Assembly: GCF_000021945.1 (NCBI RefSeq)
Contig: NC_011831.1
Span: forward strand, 3,857,353 to 3,921,352
DNA from: Chloroflexus aggregans DSM 9485
Lineage (GTDB): Bacteria > Chloroflexota > Chloroflexia > Chloroflexales > Chloroflexaceae
Length of the DNA stretch: 64,000 nt
Direction of reading: 5' to 3'
Below are positions 7,058 to 16,218 of this stretch, piece by piece. Within the stretch, counting starts at the first letter, position 1. The number at the start of each line of letters is the position of its first letter. Below the pieces are notes generated by a model that made no database searches, was not told the origin of the DNA, and saw only the letters and a list, made by a program, of their open reading frames with translations. The position numbers and the translations under genes are program-made.

Positions 7058-8614
7058 ATGACAACCATCACTGTGCGCGATGTTGTGCGATTGGCATTGC
7101 CGGATGGAACCACGGTGGTAGCCGGGGCCACCAACTTAGGCCGTCAAGTGAGTTGGATCGCCACCCTGCGGGCGACACTACCGGCTTTTGCCGAGCTTCG
7201 CGGCGGTGAACTTGCCTTACTATCGGTTGCAGCGGCACAAGCTCTTGATCCACGGTTAACCCTGGACGTATTGGTACGTCGCTTGGCGCAAGCACCGGTG
7301 CCAATTGCCGGTGTGGTTGCCTTAGGTACCATCACGCCGAGTGATGTGCAGGCGGCGGAGGAAGCCCGGTTACCGTTATTGCAATTGCCTGATAGCGCCG
7401 ATCTGCGGGAAGTTGAGCGTGAGATTAAGCGCTTGATTACCGATTATGAAGCGCAATTTGAACGTCGAGCTGCGCAACTGTACGATCTACTCACCCAGTG
7501 CTCGTTGCAGGGTGGCGGGATCGGCGGGTTGCTCGATTTGTTGCACGAGCGGACCGGCCAGAGTGTCGCTTGTTATGCACCAAACGGCGTACTGCGCGCG
7601 CAACGCGGGCGTGGTCAGGCGCGGTTGGCGTTGCAGGCGTTGCGTCCAACTGCGCGTGGTGAGATAACGTTACTCAATCAGCAGATTTGGGTTGAGCCGA
7701 TCGGTAATCAAAATGTACCAACCGGCTACGTCGCCATTGCCGGTCCTACCCTCGATCGCTGGGATCAGACGGCAGTGCAGCGGGGTGCGCTGGCATTGGC
7801 GTTAGAGCTGGCAAAGGAACAAGCCGTGCAGGCGGCTGAGGAACGGTTGCGCGGTGACTTTATCGCCAGTATTTTGGTCGGTACCTCCGGTGATCTCGCC
7901 GCCGCGATCCAGCGCGGTCAAGAGCTTGGCTATACGCTGAACATGCCTCATACCGCATTGTTGGTGCATATCGATGCGGCAAGTGTGGCAACCTTGGGAC
8001 GTGCGGCGGCAAATATTCAGAGTGAGTTGAAGCGGCTAAATGTCAACGCGCCGATCTCACGTCGTGAGAGTAGTGTGCTTTGTATGATACCGACGGTGAG
8101 TATCGCCCGAACGCGCGAGTTGGCCGAGCAGTTACGCGAACGACTGCTGCCAGATCACCCCCATCTGGTGATAGCGATGGGTACGCCGGTGGCGCATTTG
8201 TCTGAATGGCGGCGTTCGCTCGAAGAGGCTGAGCAAGCATTGAGCCTAGGGCGCCAGCTTTTTGGTAATGATCGCGTGTTGGCTTTTGCCGATCTTGGTG
8301 TGTATCGCTTGTTAATCCGTTTGCGTGAGACACCTGAGCTGTGGTCATTTTATCGTGAGACGTTGGCCAGCCTTGCGGAGTACGATGCACGCCAGCACGC
8401 CGATCTGATCAAAACCCTTGAAGCCTATTTTAACCATCTCGGTAATCTGCGGGCAACTTCTGAGGCGTTATACATTCACCGGAATACGCTCCTTTACCGT
8501 CTTGAACGGATCAAAGAAATTAGCGGGATGGATCTCGATAATGCCGAAGAGTATTTTGCCTTGTGGTTGGCGATCCGTGTCCATCGTATCCTGGCGACCC
8601 TCAACGATGGATAA
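7058..8614 (+). CDS. PucR-family transcriptional regulator
   Basis: This 518-residue protein starts MTTITVRDVVRLALPDG. The N-terminal PucR sensory domain (about 5-125) is followed by a GGDEF-like middle region and a C-terminal PucR helix-turn-helix (about 455-512, LGNLRATSEALYIHRNTLLYRLERI). PucR-type proteins activate purine or amino-acid catabolic genes; the target here is unknown. ATG 7058 is preferred over 6974 because the PucR domain begins there and a TATAAT at 7012-7017 lies between the two. It is divergent from marR and shares the intergenic region. Confidence 0.88.
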   Translation: MTTITVRDVVRLALPDGTTVVAGATNLGRQVSWIATLRATLPAFAELRGGELALLSVAAAQALDPRLTLDVLVRRLAQAPVPIAGVVALGTITPSDVQAAEEARLPLLQLPDSADLREVEREIKRLITDYEAQFERRAAQLYDLLTQCSLQGGGIGGLLDLLHERTGQSVACYAPNGVLRAQRGRGQARLALQALRPTARGEITLLNQQIWVEPIGNQNVPTGYVAIAGPTLDRWDQTAVQRGALALALELAKEQAVQAAEERLRGDFIASILVGTSGDLAAAIQRGQELGYTLNMPHTALLVHIDAASVATLGRAAANIQSELKRLNVNAPISRRESSVLCMIPTVSIARTRELAEQLRERLLPDHPHLVIAMGTPVAHLSEWRRSLEEAEQALSLGRQLFGNDRVLAFADLGVYRLLIRLRETPELWSFYRETLASLAEYDARQHADLIKTLEAYFNHLGNLRATSEALYIHRNTLLYRLERIKEISGMDLDNAEEYFALWLAIRVHRILATLNDG

Positions 8615-8616
8615 TG

Positions 8617-8656
8617 GACGCACAGGTCGTATCATTTGCGACGGTGCCTGTGCGTC
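8617..8656. terminator. Bidirectional hairpin between pucR and the LCP gene
   Basis: GACGCACAGG (8617-8626) pairs perfectly with CCTGTGCGTC (8647-8656). It sits in the 65-nt gap between two convergent genes. The loop is 20 nt and there is no strong U-run. Confidence 0.6.
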
Positions 8657-8679
8657 GGCGGAATCGTTAGCCACAATCA

Positions 8680-10035
8680 TTACGGGGCGCGGTCTTTCCC
8701 TACGATCACCACAATCTCAGCCTCGCTCACGATCCCCGGCGGTGCATCATTCACCAGATCGGCGTTCAGGACTCGGGCAAGGCGACGGGCGGTAAAGGGG
8801 GCATCACCGACCTGATAGACGATAGTTCGTGGGTAGTCTCCTGGTGGCGCATCGGCCGGCGTGAGGACGGTAAACCCGTGCGCCTGTAGCTCGTCACTCG
8901 TCCACCGTGCCAGCCCCGTCACACCGACACCGTTGAAAACCTGAACTCGTGCTTGTTCGCTCGCTTCTCCCGGTGGGGTTAACCACCGGTCGACGAGTGT
9001 AGCTATGTCATTGGGGTCCCAAATCAGGTTGGTGCCGTTCGTGGTGACACCCACCTTGCTTGGTTCAATCCGATAACGCCCGATCAGGGCCGGATCGAGA
9101 GTCATGGCGATATGCCCCAGCGCCAGTAGCGTATCAACATTCGACAACGGCAAGGTTGTGATGATGGCCGGTGTTGTGCCGTTGCCGGTCACAGCTTGCA
9201 GGACGCGCGGCAAGAGGAGGACACGCTCGACCCAGTTGCGTTGGCGAATCTCTTGCATAATTGCCTGCACGACCTGTTGCTGACGTTCGGTGCGACCAAA
9301 ATCGCTATCGGCGTGGCGGGTACGAGCGTACATCAGCGCACGAGCACCGTCCATTCGTTGTGGGCCGGGTTCAAATTCAACCCGCATTGTGCCGTAATCG
9401 GGTGTGGGGTAGGCATCGTCAACGATCCGTCGGGGGACATCAATGGTTATCCCGCCGAGTGCATCGATCAATGCGGCGAAGCCATCGAAATCGATCTGAA
9501 CAATGTAATCAACCCGCATGCCGCGCTGATCGAGGTTGAGGAAGGAACTAACCGTCTCGGCGGCGAGGGCCATCCCACCCTGTTCAGGAGTAGTGTCTGC
9601 ACCGTAGAGCGTAGCTGCGTTCAGATAGCCATAGGCATACGCAGCATTGATCTTGCTCGGCCCTCGCTCAGGGAGATCGATTTGGGTGTCGCGTGGGATC
9701 GAGAGCAAATTGAACCAACCGCCCATCCCATCTAATCGTACAACCATCAACGTGTCACTCCGTACCCCCTCTTCAGGACGGTCACGACGGATGTCTACCC
9801 CGACTACCAGAATGTTTGCGCCCAATAGCGGTGAGGCCGCCGCCGACCCGCGTGGATCGGCGACGACAATCTGCCGAGCCAATTGGTGGATCTGCCAGTA
9901 TCCGATCCCTACTACGGCCACTACCAATATCACCAGACCGAGAATAATCCGACCAAATAACCGGTACCGGCTTGGAGGAGACGTGCTCGTTGGTGATGAA
10001 CGACGGTGTTGTTTAGGATTAGGTGTACGCCGCAT
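8680..10035 (-). CDS. LytR-CpsA-Psr (LCP) family protein with LytR_C domain
   Basis: This 451-residue membrane-anchored protein has a cytoplasmic N-terminus and one TM helix (about 28-48). An extracellular LCP domain (about 72-320) follows, with NILVVGVD, RSDTLMVVRLD, SIPRDTQIDLP and the basic YARTRHADSDFGRTERQQQV motif. A LytR_C domain is at the C-terminus (about 358-448). LCP proteins transfer undecaprenyl-linked glycopolymers onto the wall. ATG 10035 lacks a clear Shine-Dalgarno. The IS200/IS605 right-end hairpin sits only 26 nt upstream, so the native promoter was probably displaced. A second LCP protein without LytR_C lies at 53471. Confidence 0.92.
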   Translation of the reverse strand: MRRTPNPKQHRRSSPTSTSPPSRYRLFGRIILGLVILVVAVVGIGYWQIHQLARQIVVADPRGSAAASPLLGANILVVGVDIRRDRPEEGVRSDTLMVVRLDGMGGWFNLLSIPRDTQIDLPERGPSKINAAYAYGYLNAATLYGADTTPEQGGMALAAETVSSFLNLDQRGMRVDYIVQIDFDGFAALIDALGGITIDVPRRIVDDAYPTPDYGTMRVEFEPGPQRMDGARALMYARTRHADSDFGRTERQQQVVQAIMQEIRQRNWVERVLLLPRVLQAVTGNGTTPAIITTLPLSNVDTLLALGHIAMTLDPALIGRYRIEPSKVGVTTNGTNLIWDPNDIATLVDRWLTPPGEASEQARVQVFNGVGVTGLARWTSDELQAHGFTVLTPADAPPGDYPRTIVYQVGDAPFTARRLARVLNADLVNDAPPGIVSEAEIVVIVGKDRAP

Positions 10036-10049
10036 AACTACCGTTGTAT

Positions 10050-10250
10050 CGGTCTGACACTCCCACGGCTAAAGCCTGTGGGGTTCTCGGTTCTTCGGCC
10101 CGCCCAACGGCAAAGCCTCCCCGAAGGCGGTGCCCCCGCCCTTCTTTAGGATAGTAAGCGCAGCATTATGATCGCGGTGCAACGCACAACCACAATACGG
10201 GCAGGAGTGCCAACGAACGGCAAGCCGTTTGGGAACGGACTCGCCACAGT
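10050..10250 (-). ncRNA. Expected omega (reRNA) guide region at the tnpB 3' end
   Basis: TnpB nucleases use an RNA from the tnpB 3' end through the right-end hairpin, with the flanking host DNA as guide. The right-end hairpin CCCAC-GGCTAAAGCC-TGTGGG overlaps the tnpB stop, as expected. The guide would be read from below about 10055 and would cover the start region of the LCP gene. Boundaries are inferred from the family. Confidence 0.45.
10062..10082. repeat. Right-end hairpin of the IS200/IS605 element
   Basis: CCCAC-GGCT-AA-AGCC-T-GTGGG is a subterminal palindrome recognised by TnpA. Its arms and TAAAG centre match the left-end hairpin at 11673-11693. Confidence 0.8.
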
Positions 10251-11211
10251 GCGCGCATACGTGCGACGTTCCGGCAGGGTTGACTGCCACCACGACTCGC
10301 CCAGCACGTGCAGCCTTGGCGAGCAGGATATTCAGAACGATACCCCATCCGGCGTCGGAGATCGATTTGGCAAGGGGACGGTTCCGTACCATCCCCCGAA
10401 TGTTCAGTTTTTCAACCACAATATGGTCATCCTCATTGACCGGTGCGCGGGCGATTGTGTGGGCGAAGTCCCGTCGCGCCCGCTTGACCTTCAGGTGAGC
10501 GTTCGCAAGCAACGTGCGTGCCTTGCGGGAGCGATTGCTGCCCTTCACGCGACGAGCGAGCCGTCGTTGTGCCTGTTTCAGCGTGCGTTCGGCGGTGCGA
10601 TAGGAGCGCGGGTTGGCAATCTGCACGCCGTTCGACAGCGTTGCAAACGACTCACGTCCAACATCAATCCCTACCGACCTGCCGGTTGGCGGGAGCGGCG
10701 ACGGTGCAACGTCACACACGACATGTGCGTACCATCCATCCGCGTTGCGAACGATGATACAGATGTTTGGCGTGCCCTCAACCGGGCGATCGTTGTGCAG
10801 CCGGAGAGCGCCGATTTTGGAGAGGACGAGCCGTCCCTGCTCCCGCTTGACGCCGTTGCCCCACCGGGGATAGGTGAAGCTATCGTATCGGCCCCGCCCT
10901 TTGCAGCGCGGATACCCCGCCTTTTCACCGGCGTTCACCCGCCGAACGAACGCTTGAAACGCGCGGTCTCCTCGACGCACGACATCCTGCACCACTTGGG
11001 AGTGGACACGCTGCAGATGCGGCACCTCCCGTTTCAGCATAGGCAGGCTGGCGCATTGGCGCGCAAAGCCGATGGACTCGCCACGCTCCCGATAGGCGGT
11101 CTTGCGCTCGCTCAGAGCGTGGTTGTAGCGTTGGCGGCAGGTTTCGACCGTCTCAGAAAGACACGCTCCTTGAGCAGGTGTTGGACGTAACGTGTAGACA
11201 AACGTCTTCAT
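10069..11211 (-). CDS. tnpB: TnpB RNA-guided nuclease of IS200/IS605 element
   Basis: This 380-residue protein has all three RuvC acidic residues: D183 (GIDVG), E267 (VVEKLNIRGM) and D347 (HRDHNAA). It also has a Cys4 zinc ribbon, C319-x2-C322 and C337-x2-C340. TnpB is the compact ancestor of Cas12 and cuts donor DNA copies lacking the element, guided by RNA from the element's right end. Its ATG overlaps the tnpA stop in an ATGA arrangement, so the two are translationally coupled. The stop codon lies inside the right-end hairpin. Nothing suggests decay. Confidence 0.93.
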   Translation of the reverse strand: MKTFVYTLRPTPAQGACLSETVETCRQRYNHALSERKTAYRERGESIGFARQCASLPMLKREVPHLQRVHSQVVQDVVRRGDRAFQAFVRRVNAGEKAGYPRCKGRGRYDSFTYPRWGNGVKREQGRLVLSKIGALRLHNDRPVEGTPNICIIVRNADGWYAHVVCDVAPSPLPPTGRSVGIDVGRESFATLSNGVQIANPRSYRTAERTLKQAQRRLARRVKGSNRSRKARTLLANAHLKVKRARRDFAHTIARAPVNEDDHIVVEKLNIRGMVRNRPLAKSISDAGWGIVLNILLAKAARAGRVVVAVNPAGTSHVCAHCGESVPKRLAVRWHSCPYCGCALHRDHNAALTILKKGGGTAFGEALPLGGPKNREPHRL

Positions 11212-11606
11212 CCGCGTGTGCGCTGCGCTTCGCTATACCGCCGGATGGTATCGGCGGAAACGTGTCCGGTCGTTGACCAGACATACGAACGAGTCCCCAA
11301 GGACGGCATGCGTTGCAGGAAAGGAAACTCCTGTCGCACGATGCGGCTGGTTTTGCCCTTGAACCGCCCAACGATGTGGTTGGGTACCCAGTGCGGCGTT
11401 GCCGAAACAACCAGATGGAGATGGTCAGGCATGATTTCAAGCGCCACCATCGCACACTCCAGCTCTGGCGCCGTCTCACGAATCAGGTCTTCTAAACGTG
11501 TTTTTAGGCGGTCACCTACCATCTTCCGTCGCCGCTTGGGACACCAGACCAGGTGGTAGTTGATGAGCAACACGCACGGATCGTTGGAGTGGTACATCTG
11601 TTTCAT
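11208..11606 (-). CDS. tnpA: TnpA, IS200-like Y1 HUH transposase
   Basis: This 132-residue single-domain transposase has the HUH motif (DHLHLVV, H62 and H64) and the catalytic tyrosine Y124 in VSADTIRRYSEAQ. It excises and inserts the element as single-stranded DNA through a 5'-phosphotyrosine intermediate. Length and motifs are normal for the IS200 group, and a Shine-Dalgarno-like AGGA-poor leader precedes the start. It is followed directly by tnpB. Confidence 0.93.
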   Translation of the reverse strand: MKQMYHSNDPCVLLINYHLVWCPKRRRKMVGDRLKTRLEDLIRETAPELECAMVALEIMPDHLHLVVSATPHWVPNHIVGRFKGKTSRIVRQEFPFLQRMPSLGTRSYVWSTTGHVSADTIRRYSEAQRTRG

Positions 11607-11672
11607 AGCAACAGGATATCATAGATTGTGTGGATGTGCAATGCGTATCTACACGTCAGTACCGCGCTTCAT

Positions 11673-11693
11673 CCCACCCCTAAAGGGTGTGGG
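11673..11693. repeat. Left-end hairpin of the IS200/IS605 element
   Basis: CCCAC-CCCT-AA-AGGG-T-GTGGG lies about 67 nt upstream of tnpA. It is the same fold as the right end, with compensatory changes in the upper stem (CCCT/AGGG versus GGCT/AGCC). The rest of 11607-11935 holds the element's left flank, host DNA and the gnd promoter; no gene is seen in it. Confidence 0.8.
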
Positions 11694-11875
11694 CTTTCGC
11701 GCGCCTGTTCTGTAAGGGGAGTGGCCTGAATGTGGTTGATTCGGCATAGATATGCTCCATAGCCAGGTGAATGTTGGGACGCTAGCACGTGTCAATAGAC
11801 AGATCGTCTGCGTAATGGGTGCGGAATAGCGAGCAACAATGCTCGTTCGTCCGAAACTTCCATTTCAGACCGGAG

Positions 11876-11881
11876 TATAAT
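11876..11881 (+). promoter_or_regulatory. Putative -10 element for the gnd-zwf genes
   Basis: A perfect TATAAT lies 54 nt before the gnd-like ATG. No good -35 is seen 16-18 nt upstream (GAAACT), so an activator or alternative sigma factor may be needed. Confidence 0.4.
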
Positions 11882-11935
11882 GCTTGTGTCTGAATTGTCA
11901 ATCGTCTGATAATTGGAGTTGTCAAGGAGCAGATC

Positions 11936-12838
11936 ATGGAAGTCGGACTGATCGGTCTTGGTCGCATGGGAGCCAATATGGCGATTCGGTTACGCCGTGG
12001 CGGTCATCGGGTGATTGTCTATAACCGTACAGTGGCGAAAGCCCATGAGTTGGCGACCGAGCACGATCTGATCGCTGCCGATAGTTTGGCCGATCTGGTT
12101 GCGATGCTGACCCCACCGCGCGTCGTTTGGCTCATGTTACCGGCAGGTGCAGCCACCGACGAGCATCTTGCTACGCTAATACCGCTGTTGACACCGGGTG
12201 ATATTGTCGTTGATGGCGCAAACAATAACTACAAAGCGAGTATTGCTCATGCGGAGCAATTGACGGCGCATGGGTTGCGCTTTCTCGATGCCGGCGTGAG
12301 TGGTGGCATCTGGGGGTTGCAAGTCGGCTATTGTTTGATGATCGGCGGTGACGAAGAGACGTTCCGTTTCGTTGAGCCACTATTGCAGACGCTGGCCCCA
12401 CCGGAGGGTTATCTGTTGTGTGGGCCGCACGGTGCCGGTCATTTCGTCAAAATGATTCACAACGGTATCGAATACGGCATGATGCAGGCCTATGCCGAGG
12501 GATTTGAGATTCTGCGTCAGTCGCGTTACGATTTCGATCTCGCCAAGATTAGCCATCTCTGGAATCAGGGCAGTGTCGTGCGATCATGGCTGCTTGAGCT
12601 GGCCGAGCGGGCCTTTACCGCCGATGCCGATCTGAGCGGTATCCGCGGTTATGTCGAAGATAGTGGTGAGGGACGGTGGACGGTTCAAGAGAGTATTGAT
12701 CTCGATGTCCCGGCTCCGATCATTACCCTGTCGCTGCAAATGCGCTTCCGGTCGCGTCAGGAAGATAGCTTTAGTGCGAAGGTGCTGGCAGCGTTGCGCC
12801 AGCAATTCGGTGGTCATGCGGTGAAGAAAGCGGAATAG
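11936..12838 (+). CDS. gnd: 6-phosphogluconate dehydrogenase (decarboxylating), short form
   Basis: This 300-residue enzyme has an N-terminal Rossmann motif (GLIGLGRMGANMAIRL), substrate loop DAGVSGGIWG and the 6PGDH helix KMIHNGIEYGMMQAYAEG. It oxidises and decarboxylates 6-phosphogluconate to ribulose 5-phosphate. At about 300 residues it belongs to the short GntZ/YqeC-type class, often NAD-preferring, rather than the ~470-residue form; cofactor use is inferred. AAGGAG precedes ATG 11936 at good spacing. zwf follows within a few nt and opcA is next. Confidence 0.92.
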   Translation: MEVGLIGLGRMGANMAIRLRRGGHRVIVYNRTVAKAHELATEHDLIAADSLADLVAMLTPPRVVWLMLPAGAATDEHLATLIPLLTPGDIVVDGANNNYKASIAHAEQLTAHGLRFLDAGVSGGIWGLQVGYCLMIGGDEETFRFVEPLLQTLAPPEGYLLCGPHGAGHFVKMIHNGIEYGMMQAYAEGFEILRQSRYDFDLAKISHLWNQGSVVRSWLLELAERAFTADADLSGIRGYVEDSGEGRWTVQESIDLDVPAPIITLSLQMRFRSRQEDSFSAKVLAALRQQFGGHAVKKAE

Positions 12839-12841
12839 GGC

Positions 12842-14383
12842 TTGAACACGGGGTTTACCATTGTGACAACGTCAGCTCAACAGAATCCACTACGCACCGG
12901 ATTACGCATCGCTCGTACTCCCGAACCATGTACTATGGTCATTTTCGGGGCCAGTGGTGATCTTACCAGTCGCAAACTCGTGCCGGCTCTCTACAACTTG
13001 GCCCGTGAACGTCGCTTGCCCGGCGGCTTTTCGGTTGTCGGTTTTGCCCGTCGAGACTGGACGGATGAATATTTTCGCGATTTGTTGCGTCAAGCAGTGA
13101 ATGCCAATTCACGTTCAGGTGAGGTTGATCCAGAGTTATGGGCAAGCTTTGCCCAGAGTATCCAGTATCATCGCGGTACCTTTGACGACTCCACTGCGTA
13201 TGAGCGTCTGGCTGAACGTTTAGCAGCAATTGATGCTGAACGCGGTACGGGCGGGAATCGAGTCTTTTATCTTGCGACGCCGCCTGAAGCTTATCCGACC
13301 ATCATAGCCCAGTTAGGCGCGCATGGGCTTGCCCATTCCCATGGGTGGACGCGCATTATCATCGAAAAGCCGTTTGGTCACGATTTAGCGAGCGCACAGG
13401 CCCTCAATGCCGAGGTATTATCGGTCTTTCAGGAAGATCAGGTGTATCGGATCGATCATTATCTCGGCAAGGAGACGGTCCAAAACATTCTGATCTTTCG
13501 CTTTGCCAACGGTATCTTCGAGCCGATCTGGAATCGTAGTCATATCGATCACGTGCAGATCACCGTCGCTGAGACGATTGGGGTGGAGGATCGTGGCGGG
13601 TATTACGATACGTCAGGCGCGTTGCGCGATATGATCCAAAACCATCTGATGCAGTTGCTCTGTTTGGTAGCGATGGAACCGCCGGCAATTTACGATGCCG
13701 ATGCCGTGCGCGATGAGAAGGTGAAAGTGCTACGCGCGGTACGACCATTGTCGGTGAAGGACACGGTGCGCGGTCAATATGGGCCGGGGAGTGCGAACGG
13801 TATTCCGGTGCGCGGTTATCGTGAAGAAAAGGGAGTATCGCCAACGTCACAAACCGAGACCTACGTGGCGCTCAAGCTATTTATCGATAATTGGCGTTGG
13901 GCAGGCGTCCCGTTCTATCTCCGCAGTGGCAAACGCCTCCCGCGGCGAGTCAGCGAGATCGCGATTCAGTTTAAAGCTGCACCGACGATGATCTTCGCCG
14001 ATACTCCCCTAAACGATCTCGATCCCAACGTTTTGGCAATACGCATCCAGCCCGATGAGGGAATATCGCTGAAGTTTAGCTCGAAGACTCCCGGTCAACC
14101 ACAGATCCGTCCGGTCACAATGGATTTTCGCTATGGGGTCTCGTTCGGTGTCACCTCACCGGATGCCTACGAGCGGTTGTTACTCGATTGTATGCTCGGT
14201 GACAGTACACTCTTCACCCGTCGCGACGAAGTTGAGGCCAGTTGGGCATTGTTGACTCCCATCTTACAAGCGTGGGCTGAAGGGCCACCATTGCCGTTTC
14301 CCAATTACGAAGCCGGTAGTTGGGGTCCGGCGGCAGCCGATGATTTTATTGCCCGTGATGGCCGATCGTGGCGACGATTATAG
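12842..14383 (+). CDS. zwf: Glucose-6-phosphate 1-dehydrogenase
   Basis: This enzyme of about 510 residues has the dinucleotide motif [18 protein letters not shown], the active-site peptide RIDHYLGKE and the normal C-terminal domain ([17 protein letters not shown]). It makes 6-phosphogluconolactone and NADPH, the first step of the oxidative pentose phosphate route. TTG 12842 and GTG 12863 are both possible starts; neither has a convincing Shine-Dalgarno, and 12863 gives a slightly more usual N-terminus. It directly follows gnd and precedes opcA. Confidence 0.95.
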   Translation: MNTGFTIVTTSAQQNPLRTGLRIARTPEPCTMVIFGASGDLTSRKLVPALYNLARERRLPGGFSVVGFARRDWTDEYFRDLLRQAVNANSRSGEVDPELWASFAQSIQYHRGTFDDSTAYERLAERLAAIDAERGTGGNRVFYLATPPEAYPTIIAQLGAHGLAHSHGWTRIIIEKPFGHDLASAQALNAEVLSVFQEDQVYRIDHYLGKETVQNILIFRFANGIFEPIWNRSHIDHVQITVAETIGVEDRGGYYDTSGALRDMIQNHLMQLLCLVAMEPPAIYDADAVRDEKVKVLRAVRPLSVKDTVRGQYGPGSANGIPVRGYREEKGVSPTSQTETYVALKLFIDNWRWAGVPFYLRSGKRLPRRVSEIAIQFKAAPTMIFADTPLNDLDPNVLAIRIQPDEGISLKFSSKTPGQPQIRPVTMDFRYGVSFGVTSPDAYERLLLDCMLGDSTLFTRRDEVEASWALLTPILQAWAEGPPLPFPNYEAGSWGPAAADDFIARDGRSWRRL

Positions 14384-14540
14384 CGGTGTGTTGTTTTTTT
14401 CATTCACCAACCTGATAGCCGATGCTTGCAGTGGGATCTGTGTCGCCGGCGACCGTGCTGCTGCGGGCACGGCGCCAGTCTGACAATCGCAGAGCAACAT
14501 TTATGCTGATATTCACCGCCTACGTTAAGACGGAGCAGGT
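14384..14540 (+). other. zwf-opcA intergenic region with nested palindromes
   Basis: The region contains a T-run at about 14393, the 12-bp palindrome GTCGCCGGCGAC (14442-14453), and a hairpin CCGTGC/GCACGG (14453-14458, 14467-14472). Together these could form a terminator or processing site ahead of opcA. No gene is seen. Confidence 0.4.
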
Positions 14541-15677
14541 ATGAGCGAAGCAACGGTTGATATTCACGCCATCGAGCGTGAGCTACGTCAGATGTGGCAA
14601 GAGCAAGCGAATCATCCCAATGCGGGTGGGCAGGCCGTGATTCGAGCGCTTACGCTCAACCTGATCGTGCGAGTATATGATGACGAATGGGCTGAGAAGG
14701 CGCTGGCAGTAGCGCCGGTGCTCACGGCTCAGCATCCGAATCGTATGGTGATCGTCATCGATCGGCCCGGAGATAAGACCGAGTTGCAGGCAAGTGTGCA
14801 AGCACTTTGTACGCTCGTCAATGCCGGTCGGACACAAGTGTGTGGCGAACAGGTAACGATTAGCGCACGAGGTACACCCGCCGGTCAATTAGCCAGTCTT
14901 GTTCTCCCCTTGCTATTACCCGATCTTCCGGTTGTGTTATGGGCACCGGGCCCACAACCGTTTACCCAGCCGTTGGTCCAACGCCTCTATCGCTTGTGTG
15001 ACCGTGTCATCGTCGACTCCACGACGTTTGCCGATCCGGTGCGTGAACTCGGCGCACTGGCGGCTTTTGAGCAGACGACCAACGGGTCACCGGCGATAAG
15101 TGATCTCGGCTGGACTCGACTGACCCCGTGGCGTGAGTTAACTGCCCAGTTTTTCGATACGCGACCCTTTTTGCCGCATTTGCATCGGATTGACGAAATT
15201 GTGATCGAATATGCTGCCAACACCACCATTAATCCGGTGGGCGCACTGCTCTTTGTGGGTTGGCTGGCCAGTTGCCTGAAGTGGATACCACTTGAAGATG
15301 CAGTGGGGATTGAAGGTGAGATCATTCGGCTCTATCTACGCCGTCCAGCAGTTGGCGTCGGGCCGTCAGCGATCCGATTGGTCAATGTTGAAATTCGTCC
15401 GGTTCAGCACAGTGGCGAGGGCTTCGTGCGTTTGTCGATGCGAGCTGTCGACAACCAGCAAGCCTCTTTTGATGTCGAGTTGATCGACGATGAAGGTCAC
15501 GCCTGCACACGAGCCACGATTGCCGGGACAGCCCCGATCGAACGTACAGTATCCATCGAACAACCAACGCTCGCCGATCTGCTCGCTAGCGAGCTGCGCC
15601 TGCTCAGTCGTGACCGAACGTTTGCCGCAGCGCTCCAAGTCGCCGGCGGGTTAGCCCGACGTTGTGCCTTACATTGA
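14541..15677 (+). CDS. opcA: Glucose-6-phosphate dehydrogenase assembly protein OpcA
   Basis: This 378-residue protein resembles cyanobacterial and actinobacterial OpcA, with an N-terminal region (LTLNLIVRVYDDEWAEKA), the core LPLLLPDLPVVLWAPG, and VDSTTF. OpcA activates or helps assemble zwf-encoded G6PDH under redox control; that function is taken from cyanobacterial work. ATG 14541 has CGGAGCAGG upstream. Its position right after zwf supports the call. Confidence 0.88.
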   Translation: MSEATVDIHAIERELRQMWQEQANHPNAGGQAVIRALTLNLIVRVYDDEWAEKALAVAPVLTAQHPNRMVIVIDRPGDKTELQASVQALCTLVNAGRTQVCGEQVTISARGTPAGQLASLVLPLLLPDLPVVLWAPGPQPFTQPLVQRLYRLCDRVIVDSTTFADPVRELGALAAFEQTTNGSPAISDLGWTRLTPWRELTAQFFDTRPFLPHLHRIDEIVIEYAANTTINPVGALLFVGWLASCLKWIPLEDAVGIEGEIIRLYLRRPAVGVGPSAIRLVNVEIRPVQHSGEGFVRLSMRAVDNQQASFDVELIDDEGHACTRATIAGTAPIERTVSIEQPTLADLLASELRLLSRDRTFAAALQVAGGLARRCALH

Positions 15678-15733
15678 GCAAATATCCGCTATAATCAGGC
15701 GATAAGTAGTTTTGGTCAATAGGGATGATGTAG

Positions 15734-16102
15734 ATGTTTCCATTTGCCGAACTTTTTTTAAGTCCGTTGGGCGTAGGCATCATTATTCTGATGCTCCTCA
15801 TCGAGTGGCAGGCGATGGTGCAAATCAAATGGCAGCCATTGTTCCGTGCATTAGGTGATGTTGTCGTTGCCAGCGCGGTTTCATCCGTCGTCATCGTGTT
15901 GTTAAGCCGCTTGCTATTAACGCTAGAAAATCCATTGTTTGTCATCGTAGCCGCATTTGCGGTAGCCGTTATTGTCGAGGGATTTGTATTGATGTTGATT
16001 CGCAAGCGCAAAGCTTCCGCTAGTTATATGGCGGCTTTAATTGCCAATGCAGTCTCGTTTATTTTCTTGCTGATCTTTTATCTGTCGTTTTTAGCGATGT
16101 AG
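15734..16102 (+). CDS. Small integral membrane protein, unknown function
   Basis: This 122-residue protein has about four hydrophobic helices (LGVGIIILMLLIEW, VVASAVSSVVIVLLS, LFVIVAAFAVAVIVEGF, ANAVSFIFLLIFYLSFLAM), with a basic loop IRKRKASASY before the last. I do not recognise a family. It follows opcA on the same strand after 56 nt and converges on secA. Confidence 0.7.
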   Translation: MFPFAELFLSPLGVGIIILMLLIEWQAMVQIKWQPLFRALGDVVVASAVSSVVIVLLSRLLLTLENPLFVIVAAFAVAVIVEGFVLMLIRKRKASASYMAALIANAVSFIFLLIFYLSFLAM

Positions 16103-16176
16103 TGGCGATTTTGATAAGAACGTATTTTTGGTACGGTAGTTTCACGTTCGCGATGGTACACCTACCGGATAACAGA

Positions 16177-16201
16177 AATGCGGCAGTCATCCTACCGCAT
16201 T
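16177..16201. terminator. Hairpin between the membrane protein gene and secA
   Basis: AATGCGG (16177-16183) and CCGCATT (16195-16201) extend to a 10-bp stem with one wobble on the minus strand, with loop GATGA. It lies 17 nt past the secA stop. No strong U-run follows. Confidence 0.55.
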
Positions 16202-16218
16202 CCAGAGCGCTATACTTC

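Larger units (their letters stand above)
10048..11719 (-). mobile_element. IS200/IS605-family insertion sequence (tnpA + tnpB), apparently intact
   Basis: The element has coupled tnpA and tnpB on the minus strand flanked by matching subterminal hairpins, each with a GTGGG-type base and a TAA(A) centre: 10062-10082 and 11673-11693. Outer ends are approximate. These elements move as single strands with no terminal inverted repeats or target duplication. The left end may abut TTAC (minus strand, 11715-11712), the target of some family members, but this is a guess. Both catalytic sets are complete, so it may be active. It lies between the LCP gene and the gnd-like gene, which would have been divergent neighbours before insertion. 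Confidence 0.85.

Noticed and set aside
10168-11190. 340-residue plus-strand ORF opposite tnpB
   Set aside because: It is the antisense of a well-supported TnpB with intact motifs. The translation has no recognisable family and looks like a shadow frame of GC-biased coding DNA.
11712-11715. TTAC as the IS200/IS605 target site
   Set aside because: The tetranucleotide is adjacent to the left end but the true cleavage position cannot be set without an empty site, so it is given only as a possibility.
15604-16011. 135-residue minus-strand ORF over opcA and the membrane protein gene
   Set aside because: It overlaps two supported genes on the other strand. The Asn/Thr-rich composition is the reverse complement of TM-helix codons.
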